A stretch of DNA of 64,000 nt from Metridium senile (lineage: Eukaryota > Cnidaria > Anthozoa > Actiniaria > Metridiidae): positions 2,999,501 through 3,063,500 of the forward strand of contig OX459110.1 in assembly GCA_949775045.1 (NCBI GenBank), written 5' to 3'. The translations under genes were made by a program, and so were the position numbers. Of the stretch, positions 22,691 to 33,424 are shown piece after piece. The notes beneath the pieces were generated by a model that saw only the letters and a list, made by a program, of their open reading frames with translations, had not been told where the DNA came from and did not search any database. Position 1 is the stretch's first letter. The number at the start of each line of letters is the position of its first letter.

Positions 22691-22990
22691 CACGTGACCC
22701 TACCCCTTTCGAATCTAGCAGCTGTGTCAAAATTAACATCAGAAATAAAAAGAGCACCTCAATATTAATTAGTATATAGGAAGGCAAAATTTTAGCTCAT
22801 AATGTTGAGTATAGGTGAAATAGAATTAAATATAAACATCTAAACAGGTCACGTGGCCCTACCCCTTTCGAATCGAGCAGCTGTGTCAAAATAATCATCA
22901 GAAATGAAAAGAGCACCTTGATATTAGTATATAAGAACGCAAAGTTTTAGCCCATAATGTTTAGTATATGAGAAATCGCATTAAGCGATA
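22686..22990. repeat. Tandem duplication, about 160 bp
   Basis: Two copies of GGTCACGTG-CCCTACCCC, TTTCGAATC-AGCAGCTGTG and AAAAGAGCACCT. Confidence 0.75.
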
Positions 22991-23640
22991 TAAAATTAAA
23001 TATTTTATAAGGATTTGTATGGAAAATATATGCTTTGGATTGCAAAGCTTGTTATGACTCGGAGACGTTATTTCTTCTCATTTAATTTCTAAATACACAA
23101 CACATTTTGTGATTCATTCTACAAAAAAAAAACAAGTATAACAAGTGTTTTTAGTGTGCGCACTACACTCTCTTTTCGCGAGAGCACGCCGTCGGCTTCC
23201 TGGGAGACCAGCTTACCTCTAGCTAAACGAACTACCTACGCTAAATATATATACACCTAATTGCAAGAATGTTGTCCTGACTTTTGTGATTTAGTGGGAA
23301 AGGAATTAATTAAAAGACAAAAGAAGATCACTCAAGCTGAAACTCTTTTTTTGTTATTCTTGATATTCTTTTGTTATTAAATTACTAATGTTCTTTTTTC
23401 ATATGACAACATTACTGCAATTGGATGTATTTTTTTTGGTATTTCTATATTGGTATTTATGACGTCAAATGAATTAGGTGCTTTGTAAGGGTCACGGAAA
23501 GCACCCCTTATCGTTAATTACCTTGGCTATGGATCAATGTGAGCTGATTGAAGTGGTATTAGATTTCATTTCCGAACAATTTTCTATTAAGCGATTTGTT
23601 TTTGAAGATATTAATTTTGGGAAAATCTTGTTTTGCGGTT
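22990..23640. other. Stretch without a supported gene
   Basis: A plus-strand frame opening at 23478 contains about 40 codons of mixed composition before running into the next microsatellite. Nothing identifies it as a real exon. Confidence 0.4.
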
Positions 23641-23649
23641 TGATAGAAA

Positions 23650-24580
23650 TATTAATTTGCTTGTTTGTTTGTTTATTTTTTTGTGTTTGTTTGTTTGTTC
23701 GTCCGTTCTATCGTTTGTTTGTTCGTCCGTCCGTCGATTCGTTTGTTTGTTCGTTCGTTCGTTCCTTCGCCAGTCCGTTCGTTCTTCGTTCTTTGTTTGT
23801 TTGTTTGTTTGTTTGTTTGTTCGTTCGTTCGTTCGTTCGTTCGTTCGTTCGTTCGTCAGTCGGTTCGTTCGTTCGTTTGTTTGTTTGTTTGTTTGTTTGT
23901 TTGTTTGTTTGTTTGTTTGTTTGTTTGTTTGTTTGTTTGTTTGTTTGTTTGTTTGTTTGTTTGTTTGTTTGTTTGTTTGTTTGTTTGTTTGTTTGTTTGT
24001 TTGTTTGTTTGTTTGTTTGTTTGTTTGTTTGTTTGTTTGTTTGTTTGTTCGTTCGTTCGTTCGTTCGCCAGTTCGTTCGTTCTTTCGTTCGTTCGTTCGT
24101 TCGTTCGTTCGTAGTTTGTTTGTTTGTTCGTTCGTTTGTTCTTTGTTTCTTCATTTTGATTCTTTAATTTGTTTGTTCGTTCGTTCGTTTGTTCGTTCGT
24201 TCGTTCGTTCGTTCGTTCGTTCGTTCGTTCGTTCGTTCGTTCGTTCGTTCGTTCGTTCGTTTGTTCGTTCGTTCGTTCGTTCGTTCTTAGTTTGTTTGTT
24301 TGTTCGTTCGTTTGTTCTTTGTTTCTTCATTTTGATTCTTTAATTTGTTTGTTTGTTTGTTTGCATTTTGTTCGTTCGTTTGTTCTTTGTTTCTTCATTT
24401 TAATTCTTTAATTTGTTTGTTTGTTTGTTCGTTCGTTTATTCGTTCGTTCGTTCGTTCGTTCGTTCGTTCGTTCGTTCGTTCGTTCGGTTCTTTGTTTTT
24501 TCACTTTATTTCTTTAATTTGTTTGCTCGTTCGTTTTTTTGGGTTGTACGTGTTTGCTCGCTCGTTCGTTCGTTTGTCAC
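23650..24580. repeat. (TTTG)n/(TTCG)n tetranucleotide microsatellite
   Basis: About 930 bp alternating between long pure TTTG and TTCG blocks. Because 4 is not a multiple of 3, all three frames of one strand stay open and give Val-Cys-Leu-Phe or Val-Arg-Ser-Phe repeats, which are artefacts. A GAT TCTTTAATTTG segment recurs at about 24155, 24335 and 24405, a higher-order repeat within the array. Confidence 0.95.
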
Positions 24581-24744
24581 TTGTTTTAAACAGTATTTCC
24601 ACCTCAATATCGGGATAATCATTAATATGAGACATAACAAATTGTCACTTTTTCACATTGGTTGTAGACTCTTTGTCTGTCAGCTGTGAGATCAGTTTTG
24701 TAAACCACAGAGAGAATTGCACCAGCTTATTCTAATAGCCCATC

Positions 24745-25512
24745 TTTTTACTCCGACGAATGATTAACGTCCTAAACGTCAGTAAGTAACACTCTCTTTT
24801 ATACGGTATATAAATGGAAACTAGCGAGTAAACTAGTATAGACTGCGTCGGTGTTTGATATAAATGATAGGTAATATTATGAAATTTGTATCAACGTAAA
24901 AAATGTTGACTTAACTTTACTGACGTTTCGAGCTTTAGCCCTTCGTCGGAGTAAAAGTGGTGTATAAGTTACCATTTTAACTCCGACGAATAGTTAATGT
25001 CCTAAACGTCAGTAAGTAACACTCTCTTTTATACGGTTACCATTTTTACTCCGACGAATGATTAATGTCCTAAACGTCAGTAAGTAACACTTTCTTTTAT
25101 ACGGTTACCATTTTTACTCCGACGAATGATTAATGTCCTAAACGTCAGTAAGTAACACTTTCTTTTATACGGTTACCATTTTTACTCCGACGAATGATTA
25201 ATGTCCTAAACGTCAGTAAGTAACACTTTCTTTTATACGGTTACCATTTTTACTCCGACGAATGATTAATGTCCTAAACGTCAGTAAGTAACACTTTCTT
25301 TTATACGGTTACCATTTTTACTCCGACGAATGATTAATGTCCTAAACGTCAGTAAGTAACACTTTCTTTTATACGGTTACCATTTTTACTCCGACGAATG
25401 ATTAATGTCCTAAACGTCAGTAAGTAACACTCTCTTTTATACGGTTACCATTTTTACTCCGACGAATGATTAATGTCCTAAACGTCAGTAAGTAACACTC
25501 TCTTTTATACGA
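24745..25512 (+). repeat. 68 bp minisatellite of decayed hammerhead-like units
   Basis: At least eight nearly identical 68 bp units from about 24990 to 25510: GTTACCATTTTTACTCCGAC, GAATGATTAATGTCC, TAAACGTCAGTAAGTAAC and ACTTTCTTTTATACG. It begins with one copy at 24750 and an inverted segment (24820-24960) holding the best hammerhead-like motif. Stem I (TTACT/AGTAA) and the ACGT palindrome are kept in every unit; the GAAA box has become TAAA. Confidence 0.85.
24914..24957 (-). ncRNA. Hammerhead-like ribozyme motif (best copy)
   Basis: On the minus strand the order is CTTTTACT, CCGACGA, A, GGGC-TAAA-GCTC, GAAA, CGTC, AGTAAAG. TTTTACT pairs with AGTAAAG (stem I, 6-7 bp), GGGC pairs with GCTC (stem II, one G-U), and ACGT could form a 4 bp stem III only between two copies, as in dimeric hammerheads. 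Cleavage would follow GTC. Two departures: the invariant core U4 is C, and one extra A lies between CGA and stem II. Hammerheads with minimal stem III are known in Penelope-like retroelements and in metazoan retrozymes; no such element body is seen here. Confidence 0.5.
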
Positions 25513-25795
25513 TGTATAAGTTCAATCAATCAACATCTCCTCGTTTTTCTTTGAAAAACATTTAGGTCCTACTTTACTAAATAGCTAAGACTCAACCAGT
25601 TTGTTGATGGTACGTGTGAAGCAGGCTTTCAAAATGTGTGATGGTTGATGGAGCTTGGAGCGTTTATATATGGATCTTGTAAGGGTGAAAGTTACCATTT
25701 TTACCAAGTAATGCTAGCCAAGTACCCCCGTGTTCTTCGTGACGAGAAAAATAGTTTTGTTTAAACTACGATTATTTAATGTGTGAATTTCTTAA
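25513..25795. other. Unannotated stretch
   Basis: No recognisable feature. Confidence 0.4.
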
Positions 25796-25799
25796 TTAA

Positions 25800-26200
25800 T
25801 CGTGAAATGACTTATCGCCTTGGACAATCTTTTTGAAATAGGTGTATGCCAATAATTTTTTCCGCCTTGAAATACTGATCCTATCGCCTTGGTAACGGCT
25901 TTTTGAAGGTGTATGCGGCCTATAATATATTTTTGTCTTAAAATAACCTATCGCCTTGGAGAACCTTTCTGAAATAAGTATATGCCTATAATTCCTTTCT
26001 GTCTTGAAATGAACTATCGCCTTGGACAACCTTTTTGAAATAGGTGTATGCCTATAATTCCTTTTCTTATTGAAGTGACCGACCGCCTTGAACATCCTTT
26101 TTGAAATAGGTGTATGCCTATAATATATTTGTATCTTGGAATGACCTATCATTTTTGGACAACCTTTTTCAAGAGATAGATGTATGTCTATAATTTCGTT
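25800..26200 (-). repeat. 66-68 bp minisatellite, 6 diverged copies, minus-strand version of the 4.2 kb array
   Basis: Read on the minus strand each unit has GGCATACACCTATTTCAAAA, AGGTTGTCCAAGGCGATAGG and TCATTTCAAGA, homologous to the units at 4225-5190. The copies here are more diverged. A 118-codon minus frame is kept open by the unit length and is not a gene. Confidence 0.8.
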
Positions 26201-26848
26201 TAGTCTTATAGACTGATTCTTTAAGCTATCAACCCTTTTAGAATAAGCTGTTCAAACTGATTCTTGCACAAGTTATATCCTAGCTGGTGCTATTTTTTTT
26301 GATAATCTTTAATTAAATCTTTTTAAAAAGTTGAGTAATTAAATCTGTGTTGTCGAGATCTGAGAACCGTAGCGCCAAATAGTCCTTCTTAAAACATATA
26401 TGCGGCGTATTTTAAGTAATTAATTATCGTTTAAATATTTTACAAAGGATGGATGTTATTACAAAATCAAACAAGACAGCGTCTGATTGAGGTTAACAAA
26501 CACGGATCATCAAAACAAAAGTCATATTAGTAAGACAGCACCCTGGGGTATAGTCCAAAATATTTGCTATACGGGCATTTGTTATTTGTGCATGCACTGG
26601 ATAAGATTTTTGGCCGTACTGTCTTGAATATTTCCCCCGTAAATTTGCCGAACATATACACATATATACAATGGCGAAGAACAATCGTTTAATGCTTAAA
26701 AAATTATTTTAAACACAAAAGTAAAAAATTCAAAAAGTAAAAATAACCAGCCTTTTGTGAAGAAAAACTGTTCATTTCTTACTTCTAAACGCGAGGTGGT
26801 TATCGAGAAATAGTGTGAATTTCTCGACCAATCACCGCGAGTAATCAC
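26200..26848. other. Unannotated stretch
   Basis: No gene call. GTCTGATTGAGGTTAACAAAC near 26482 resembles a string on the minus strand near 3720, but no larger homology was followed. Confidence 0.35.
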
Positions 26849-26850
26849 TT

Positions 26851-27240
26851 GTGTATGATTATGTTAATGATGATGATGATATTGATAACTGCGATAATGA
26901 GGATGATAATGATGGTAATAATAATGATGATATTGATAACTGCGATAATGAGGATGATAATGATAGTGATGGTGATGGTAATAATGATGATGATATTGAT
27001 AACTGCGATAATGAGGATGATAATGATAGTGATGGTGATGGTAATAATGATGATGATATTGATAATAGCGATAATGAGGATGATAGTGATGGTAATAATA
27101 ATGATGATATTGATAATAGCGATAATGAGGATGATAATGATGATCATGATGAGGATGTTGATGATGATGATGATGATGATGATAATGATGAGGATTTTGA
27201 TGATGATGATGATGACAATGATATCAATGATGATGATAGG
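26851..27240. repeat. GAT-rich microsatellite with internal 63-66 bp periodicity
   Basis: Repeats of GATGATATTGATAACTGCGA, TAATGAGGATGATAATGAT. Long open frames on both strands are artefacts. It is followed by a different segment, GGGCCACGCCTCGTTGGGAC to CTCTAAATAAAAATAAAATG, which could be a retroposon tail. Confidence 0.85.
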
Positions 27241-27375
27241 GCCACGCCTCGTTGGGACCACGAGTCCGTTAGCGTGTTCCCTCACCGTTTATAATTGTAG
27301 TTTTTTCTTTTTTCTTATTTTGTATTCAATGTTTGTACACTGTATTTGCTCTCGGTAAAATCCTCTAAATAAAAA
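27240..27375 (+). repeat. Possible retroposon 3' end
   Basis: Non-repetitive segment ending CTCTAAATAAAAATAAAATG, an A-rich tail with repeated AATAAA-like strings. The source element is not identifiable. Confidence 0.3.
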
Positions 27376-27690
27376 TAAAATGATATTGCTGCTAATTAAC
27401 AATGACTATCTTGATGACTATGATGATGATATGATGAGGTTGATGACAATGATGATGATGATGATCTCAATATACTGAAGATAGCAACAATACCACGACA
27501 TACAGCAAACATAACCCATGGAAGAAACGACTTATTATTAATAATGATGATGATATTACTGCTAATTAACAATGATTATCTTGATGACTATGATGATGAT
27601 ATGATGAGGTTGATGACAATGATGATGATGATGATCTCAATATACTGAAGATAGCAAGAATACCACGACATACAGCAAACATTAGCAATT
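27376..27690. repeat. Tandem duplication, about 171 bp
   Basis: Two nearly identical copies with CTGCTAATTAACAATGA, GATGACTATGATGATGATAT and AATACCACGACATACAGCAA. Confidence 0.85.
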
Positions 27691-28005
27691 TGTTGTTATA
27701 TAAGTCAGTATAATGTATATGTACACCTTGGGGCAGTAATATCTTAGCTTGAATGACAAGCCAATAAATGACTTCTTAAAGATTAGGAAGATCAGAATTA
27801 ATCCTTCAAGTCATATATAAATGGCACTGTTATAAAAATAGAAATGACAGTTTTTCATCAATGTTTGCTTTGAAGCTGGATTTTAATCCAAAATCGGTAA
27901 GTTTAATGTTATGGTTTGTATGAGACCTGATCTTTACTCTGAAAAACGATAACGACCCTTAATTTCAGTAAATGAAACTCGCTTTTTTTGCTATTTAATT
28001 TTTCA
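27690..28005. other. Unannotated stretch
   Basis: Nothing recognisable. Confidence 0.4.
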
Positions 28006-28009
28006 GATA

Positions 28010-28700
28010 TTTCGACTGATTAGGGCCGTTTAACATCAAAAACGCCAGTAAGTAAAATTATCTTTTAAACGGTGTTGCCCTGCTAACAGGGGCATTTAAT
28101 TTTACTCCAACGAAGGAGTTGAGCTTAAAAATGTCAGCCCGAAAACGTAAGGAACACTCTCTTTCACACGGTGCATAAGTTACCATTTTTCTAGTACACC
28201 GACGAAGGATCAAATGTCGCAAAATGTCAGTAAGTAACTCTCTCTTTTATATGGTGCAAAAGTTACCATTTTACTCCAACGAACTACGCTCGATCGCGAA
28301 ACTGTAATTAGCATGGCACTTTCTTTTAAACGACTTTTAAGATACCATTAATGATTCTTCAACGAAGTATTATAATTGAAGTCCCAACCCCAGTAAGTAA
28401 CACTCTCCTTTATATGGTGCAAAAGTTACCATTTTCCTTCAGCGAATTGAACCTCAGCTCAGTAAGTAACACACTCTTTTATACAATAGTGAAATGAAAT
28501 GCGTTCGGTACATAAGTGAAATACTCTTTTATACGGTGTATAAGTTACAATTTCTACTACAACGTTTGATTAACGTCCTAAACGTCAGTAAGTAACATTC
28601 TCTTTTATACGGTGTATAAGTTACTATTTTTACATCGACAAAGACTTTAATTTACATCCGAATCGAAACGTCAGTAATTAAGAAACGCCGACAACGCTTC
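28010..28700 (+). repeat. Strongly diverged hammerhead-like minisatellite
   Basis: About seven decayed units of the 24.7 kb family: CTCCAACGAAGGAGTTGAGC, CACCGACGAAGGATCAAATG, GTCAGTAAGTAACACTCTC and TTTTATACGGTGTATAAGTT. Divergence between units is much higher than in the 24.7 kb array. Confidence 0.65.
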
Positions 28701-28979
28701 CTTCTATAAGGTTTCGAAATTTCCATTTACACTCTTACAAAGAATTATCACAGTTATATTGAATCCTACTTTATTAAGTGTATATATAATAATACAATGA
28801 TCGAGATAATACTGATAGAGAATGAATGTAAAAGATATCGACAAAAACAACATCTTATTGTGATGTAAAAATAGCCAAAGTTGACTTAATAGTTTTATAG
28901 TTGAAATGGTGTGTGGGTTGATAACCAATCTATTGTTACAATCATTTAAGTGCACTGAACCACGAAACATTTCAGACAA

Positions 28980-29310
28980 ATAAATTTCAGGGATTTTTTT
29001 AGGGATTTTCCAGGGATTTTTTCAGGGATTTTTCCAGGGAATTTTTTAGGGATTTTTTCAGGGATTTCCCAGGCATTTTTCCAGGCATTTTTTCAGGGAT
29101 TTTTCCAGGGAATTTTTCAGGGATTTTTCCAGGGAATTTTTCAGGGATTTTTCCAGGAAATTTTCTAGGGATTTTTTCAGGGATTTTTCAGGGAAACATG
29201 TATTTTTCAATGCCTTAATAACTGGTAATGATATGGATTCATGGATTTTTTTTAGGAACTTTTTCCAGGGATTTCTCCAGGAGTTTTTCAGGTAAAAATG
29301 TATTTTTCTA
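28980..29310 (+). repeat. (CAGGGATTTTT)n short minisatellite
   Basis: About 20 copies of TTTTTCCAGGGA / TTTTTCAGGGA with a period of 12-14 bases, decaying to the right. Confidence 0.85.
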
Positions 29311-30345
29311 TGATTTTAACTGATAATGATATAGCAAGGGAGGCAATTAACTTATTGTTGATATATGAATTACTAGTTGTTAAGTTACCTCCCCAAGCTA
29401 ATTGTATGAATTGGTAGACGGTCTACATAAGCTAATCGCTATTTTAACTGTACTCCGGCCCCGAGGGTGCGTTGAATATAGCGTCATTAAACTCCAAATG
29501 TCTACGACCATGGAGCTATTATCAAACCATTAGATTTATAAACCTATTTTAAAAAGGTTCTCATGGGCGATTGGCGATAGGACATATCGCCACTAGGACA
29601 TGTGTCTCACCAAGATTCAAGAATATAACTTGAATAACGTGTTTAAGAAGTTCTTATTCTTGCTAAGAACACATAGGCTAGTGTTGAGATATTCCGTGTT
29701 GTTTGTAGTCCACGAAACCATTTTATACTCAGATGACTTATAACCGGCGACAAAATAACATATATCATTCAAAGAGTTCTCGAGGCTCTACTGTTTGCTC
29801 GATTTTGAATGCGAGTCTTGAAGAGAATGACCGAGAGATTACAGCGATAACAATCAGAAATCTTGAAAAGTACGGTGTTTTTTTTTTTCCACGCATATTC
29901 ATGTATAATACATCAAAATGTCCGTAAAAGAATGGTGTTTTCGAATCCATGGCTACTTTTAAATAATTTTAAATATAGCCCATATTGTAACTTGACATGA
30001 GAATAGTCGCACAATCTCTCTTGTAAAAGTCATCAAACCGTTAACTTTCAACCCCCAAAAGTACGTGTACCTTTTTAACGGAAAGTAGATCAAAATCATT
30101 TGATAAGGTCAACAAAAGATTGAGGTAGCTGTATCCATGGCTACTTTTTTACTTTTCTGCAAATATTTTGAGAAAAGATCGAAAAAACACGATTTTGTGG
30201 CCTTATTTCTACCATTTTGACTAGGCGCATTGAAGCGTGACGTATAGCGGGTTTATAGCTGACCAAATGTTAACACGTCTTTTTCGATGCTACCATGTTT
30301 TTTAGTTTTTTTTGTTCAGTGACAGTACTAGTGTTGTTGGATAAA
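29310..30345. other. About 1 kb without a supported gene
   Basis: Contains small frames on both strands near 29733-29950, overlapping antiparallel and unconvincing. AACCTATTTTAAAAAGGTTC near 29540 is a diverged MITE-terminal motif. Confidence 0.4.
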
Positions 30346-30349
30346 ATTG

Positions 30350-30840
30350 TTATATATCAGGGTCGTTACGGATCAGGGATCACATGCCTGGCCGGGATCG
30401 GGACCACATAGTCTGAATCTGCTGGAATCAGGGATCACAGAAGAGGGATCGCCGGGATCGTACACTGCAAAAACGGCTGAGTAGGTACAACACAGTATAT
30501 TGCGTTAACCATGCATTCAGGATAACACTTTATAGTGAGTAAACTCAACTCATTTTTGAGAGTAAACATAGATGAAGACGCACCATTGAGTACAATGTAC
30601 TCAATATATTGAGTTTAACCTCACTTTTACTCAATAATGAGTTGGGTTTACTCACAATAGAGTTGGGTTTACTCACTATAAAGTGTTATCCTGAATGCAT
30701 GGTTAACGCAATATACTGTGTTGTACCTACTCAGCCGTTTTTGCAGTGTATGAATAAATTCAGGGATCAAAATACGCGAGCTTTTAGGATCAGGGATCAA
30801 ACTTTTGTGTAAAAAATCGTGACCATGTCAATCCCCTCGT
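30350..30840. repeat. GGATCAGGGATCA repeats flanking a MITE
   Basis: Imperfect GGATCAGGGATCAC and GGGATCG repeats occur at 30367-30460 and again at 30757-30835 on the far side of the inserted element. A related GGATCACGG string appears at 56.6-56.9 kb. Confidence 0.6.
30463..30748. mobile_element. 286 bp MITE with TA target duplication
   Basis: Nearly perfect inverted repeats of about 80 bp starting CACTGCAAAAACGGCTGAGT, flanked by TA at 30461-30462 and 30749-30750. The centre has ACTCAATA/GAGTTGGGTTTACTCAC repeats. Sharp ends and high arm identity suggest recent insertion. Tc1/mariner-type by target site. Confidence 0.85.
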
Positions 30841-30849
30841 CACGACCCT

Positions 30850-31240
30850 ATAGCTAATATGTGTAAAACATAAGAGTTAATTTTACCAATTCTGAGACCA
30901 ATCGTTATTAAAACAAATTAATATTTTGACAGTTTTAGCAAAATTTAGTTGAATTTACCTTTAATTAACCCGGTAATTTTTTGACCACATCGCGAAATTT
31001 AAGTCCCGCGCAAAAAGCTAGCTCGTTCGGTGCATTTTCTCGAAACTAAGTGCCCACGAGAATAATGTATTAGTTCTAGACAGGTGGCTTCGGATTGGTC
31101 AATTTTATTTGACGTCATATTGATGTAAAATCAAACGTCACCCGATATAGGTAGATTCATATCAAGTGATTTGTATTTATGAATTTTCTCATTCTATAGT
31201 CAACAACCATTTAGAAATCATCTGACTTTAAATCTCTTCT
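30850..31240 (+). other. Upstream region of the plus-strand receptor
   Basis: Should hold a 5' UTR intron end and possibly regulatory sequence. No TATA box, donor site or first exon could be fixed with confidence. Confidence 0.35.
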
Positions 31241-31250
31241 TATTTTCAGA
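31241..31250 (+). promoter_or_regulatory. Predicted 3' splice site of a 5' UTR intron
   Basis: CTCTTCTTATTTTCAG is a strong pyrimidine tract plus AG, followed by ATCAAC and the receptor ATG at 31256. Exon start would be 31250, only six bases before the ATG. Confidence 0.6.
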
Positions 31251-31255
31251 TCAAC

Positions 31256-32287
31256 ATGAACACCAGTGGCAATAGCTCTCTTAGTGCCTATTACGGTTGT
31301 TTCTCGATAAATTGTCTTCTCTCAAGTGCATGGGTCTGCATTATCGTTTCGTTCCTTTTCCTTCTCTTCGTGGCTTCTCTAATAGGTAACGTGTTGATTC
31401 TAGTTTTATTGAGTAAAGACCGCCAACTACGAGGACGCTCAAGTCCATCGCATATCAGCTTGGCAGTGGCTGATCTTCTGGCAACGATTTTCTGGCTGCC
31501 TTTCCTGATCATTGATATGTATATAGTCGAGAAGTGGGTGTTCGGACATGCGCTGTGTAAGATCGTCGCGTTCGTTCAAGTTTTATCTTTGGCATCTTCT
31601 TCTCTCAACCTATGTATTGTCACGGCAGAATGTTTCGCCGCTGTTTGGTTCCCGTTCTTTTTAAGAGTCCTCCCAAGGAAGAGAACCATCTTGATAACAT
31701 CATGCGCCGTGGCCTGGTTCATCGCATTCATAGATAGCTTGGTCTACAATCAGTTTAAAACTTTGAAAAATTTTGATGGTGACACTTACTGTATGGAAAT
31801 GTTCCCTGGTTCAACTTCACGTGAACTCTACGTCTACATTAACTCGAGCTTGATTGGCTTTGGCCCTTTGATAATAATCACGATATTGAACCTTCTCTGT
31901 ATCTATCGACTCTGCCAAAGCAACACTTTGATTGCAAGACGTAGGCACTCTAAAGGAGGGACATACACTCGCTCAGCGACGAAAAAAATAATTACAATTT
32001 CGCTCATCTTTGTCATATGTCGAGCTCCTCTTCACATCTTTGAGCTGGCAGCTCTTTCTCCACAGGTGAAAATGTCAATGAACCCCACCGTATTTCTGGT
32101 TCTTTTTACTTTTTTCCATGGGTTGTACTTTTTCAGTGCCACCACCCATCCAGTGTTATTTGGACTAATGTCGGCCTATTACAGGGAAGCCTTTATTAGG
32201 AACTGCCCATGCTATTCCAAACGGCACAGACGAACCAGCACCTCAAAAACTTGCCAGACCACAAAGATACTAGAAACAGTCTTCTGA
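31256..32287 (+). CDS. Rhodopsin-class G-protein-coupled receptor, atypical (343 aa)
   Basis: Complete single-exon frame for a class A seven-transmembrane receptor at the plasma membrane. Seen: two N-glycosylation sites near the start (N2, N6); TM1 with GN at 44-45; TM2 LAVADLL with D73; TM3 C101 and ECL2 C179, the usual disulfide pair; W154 in TM4; P204 in TM5; HPVLF at 298-302 in TM7 in place of NPxxY; Cys 317 and 319 as possible palmitoylation sites; C-terminus ETVF, a possible class I PDZ ligand. Two hallmark residues are missing: the DRY arginine (E125-C126-F127) and the CWxP tryptophan (C255-R256-A257-P258). The reading frame is otherwise clean, so loss of classical G-protein coupling, altered signalling or a decoy role are all possible. 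The overall pattern recalls peptide-type receptors of the animal rhodopsin family, but ligand and subgroup cannot be told. The ATG follows a good splice acceptor. The other receptor, at 49654-50733 on the opposite strand, shares WVFG, FPFFLR, HPxxF and T-x-F. Confidence 0.92.
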   Translation: MNTSGNSSLSAYYGCFSINCLLSSAWVCIIVSFLFLLFVASLIGNVLILVLLSKDRQLRGRSSPSHISLAVADLLATIFWLPFLIIDMYIVEKWVFGHALCKIVAFVQVLSLASSSLNLCIVTAECFAAVWFPFFLRVLPRKRTILITSCAVAWFIAFIDSLVYNQFKTLKNFDGDTYCMEMFPGSTSRELYVYINSSLIGFGPLIIITILNLLCIYRLCQSNTLIARRRHSKGGTYTRSATKKIITISLIFVICRAPLHIFELAALSPQVKMSMNPTVFLVLFTFFHGLYFFSATTHPVLFGLMSAYYREAFIRNCPCYSKRHRRTSTSKTCQTTKILETVF

Positions 32288-32289
32288 CT

Positions 32290-32645
32290 AAAGGCCAGAA
32301 AATTAAAAAGGAACAAGGAAACCTATATTTGAACCTCATTCAGTGAAAGTTGCCTGAATTGCCAATGCTGGCAAGTAAATTGGTAATTGTTCTTGCATTG
32401 GAGAGCAGTCTAATCGACCGACACTGAGTGGTTGTAACCACAGTTAGTCAAGATAGTACTTTATTGTGCCAACATCCAAACCGTTTCATTTTGACTAGTG
32501 TCAGTTATATGTGAAAAACGTGCTTGGTAAGCTGCGAAATTTGCAATTGTTAGGACAAAAACTCACGCCGATCAAATACTTCTTAGAATACAAGAACTCT
32601 TGAAACGATATGTTGAAGAAAATTAAAGCATACTTTTGCTTGTGA
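32290..32645 (+). other. Probable 3' UTR and intergenic sequence
   Basis: Follows the receptor stop. AAATTAAAGCA occurs near 32620 but no canonical AATAAA is seen before the next repeat array. Confidence 0.35.
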
Positions 32646-32649
32646 AATC

Positions 32650-33070
32650 ATCGACGCGGAGAGGAACTAGAGGCTAAAAGATTCGTGAGACAATATTCTG
32701 AACAAAGAAAATTGCTGTTAAAGTTGTCTGAGTAGTTGTTTCATAACGCGAAAACAAATTGAAGCAAAAGCTTGCTTTGGGTTGTATAATCCTCGACAGA
32801 CGAACTAGAGACTCAACGATTCGAACAATATTCTGAACAGGGGTTACAACGAAATTTGCTGTTGAAGTTGTCTGATCGAGTTCTAGTTGTCGTTTCATAA
32901 CGCGAAAACAAATTGAAGCAAAAGCTTGCTTTGGGTTGTATAATCCTCGACAGACGAACTAGAGACTCAATGATTCGAACAATATTCTGAACAGGGGTTA
33001 CTAAACGAAATTTGCTGTTGAAGTTGTCTGATCGAGTTCTAGTTGTCGTTTCATAACGCAATAAAACAAA
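32650..33070. repeat. Minisatellite, about 154 bp unit, 2.7 copies
   Basis: Units share GACAGACGAACTAGAGACTC, GAACAATATTCTGAACAGGG, TGTTGAAGTTGTCTGATCGA and AAGCAAAAGCTTGCTTTGGG. Minus-strand frames in it simply repeat. Confidence 0.8.
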
Positions 33071-33424
33071 TTAGCACATCAAAGACAGGCCGAATTAAAA
33101 ATAACAATAATAATTTTTGGACAACGGAATAAAGTTTACAGCTGAGCTGATGTTAGCGTGTAAACTTCAAAAATATTGAATTGGGGAAAATGTTTTCACT
33201 GTTAACGGTCATAAAATAAGACACGCAAAAGGAAGACCAGCTTCCGTGATACCTTGGGTGAGTTGTTTATTCAAGAACCCGAGATGATCATCAGCATTTC
33301 AAAGACTTGTCAGGATCCAATTGTAATGAAAAAGACATTTTGACGTAGAGCTGCGGAACAAATGATACTAACAATTACGATTATAAGATCAAATATGACA
33401 ACTACATGTGGCTGTTTAAAAAGG

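Noticed and set aside
23478..24689. Cysteine/phenylalanine- and arginine/serine-rich repeat proteins
   Set aside because: All frames of a TTTG/TTCG tetranucleotide repeat are open; the product is an artefact.
25020..25510. CRISPR-like array (regular repeats)
   Set aside because: The 68 bp units are contiguous with no variable spacers; the DNA is eukaryotic in character.
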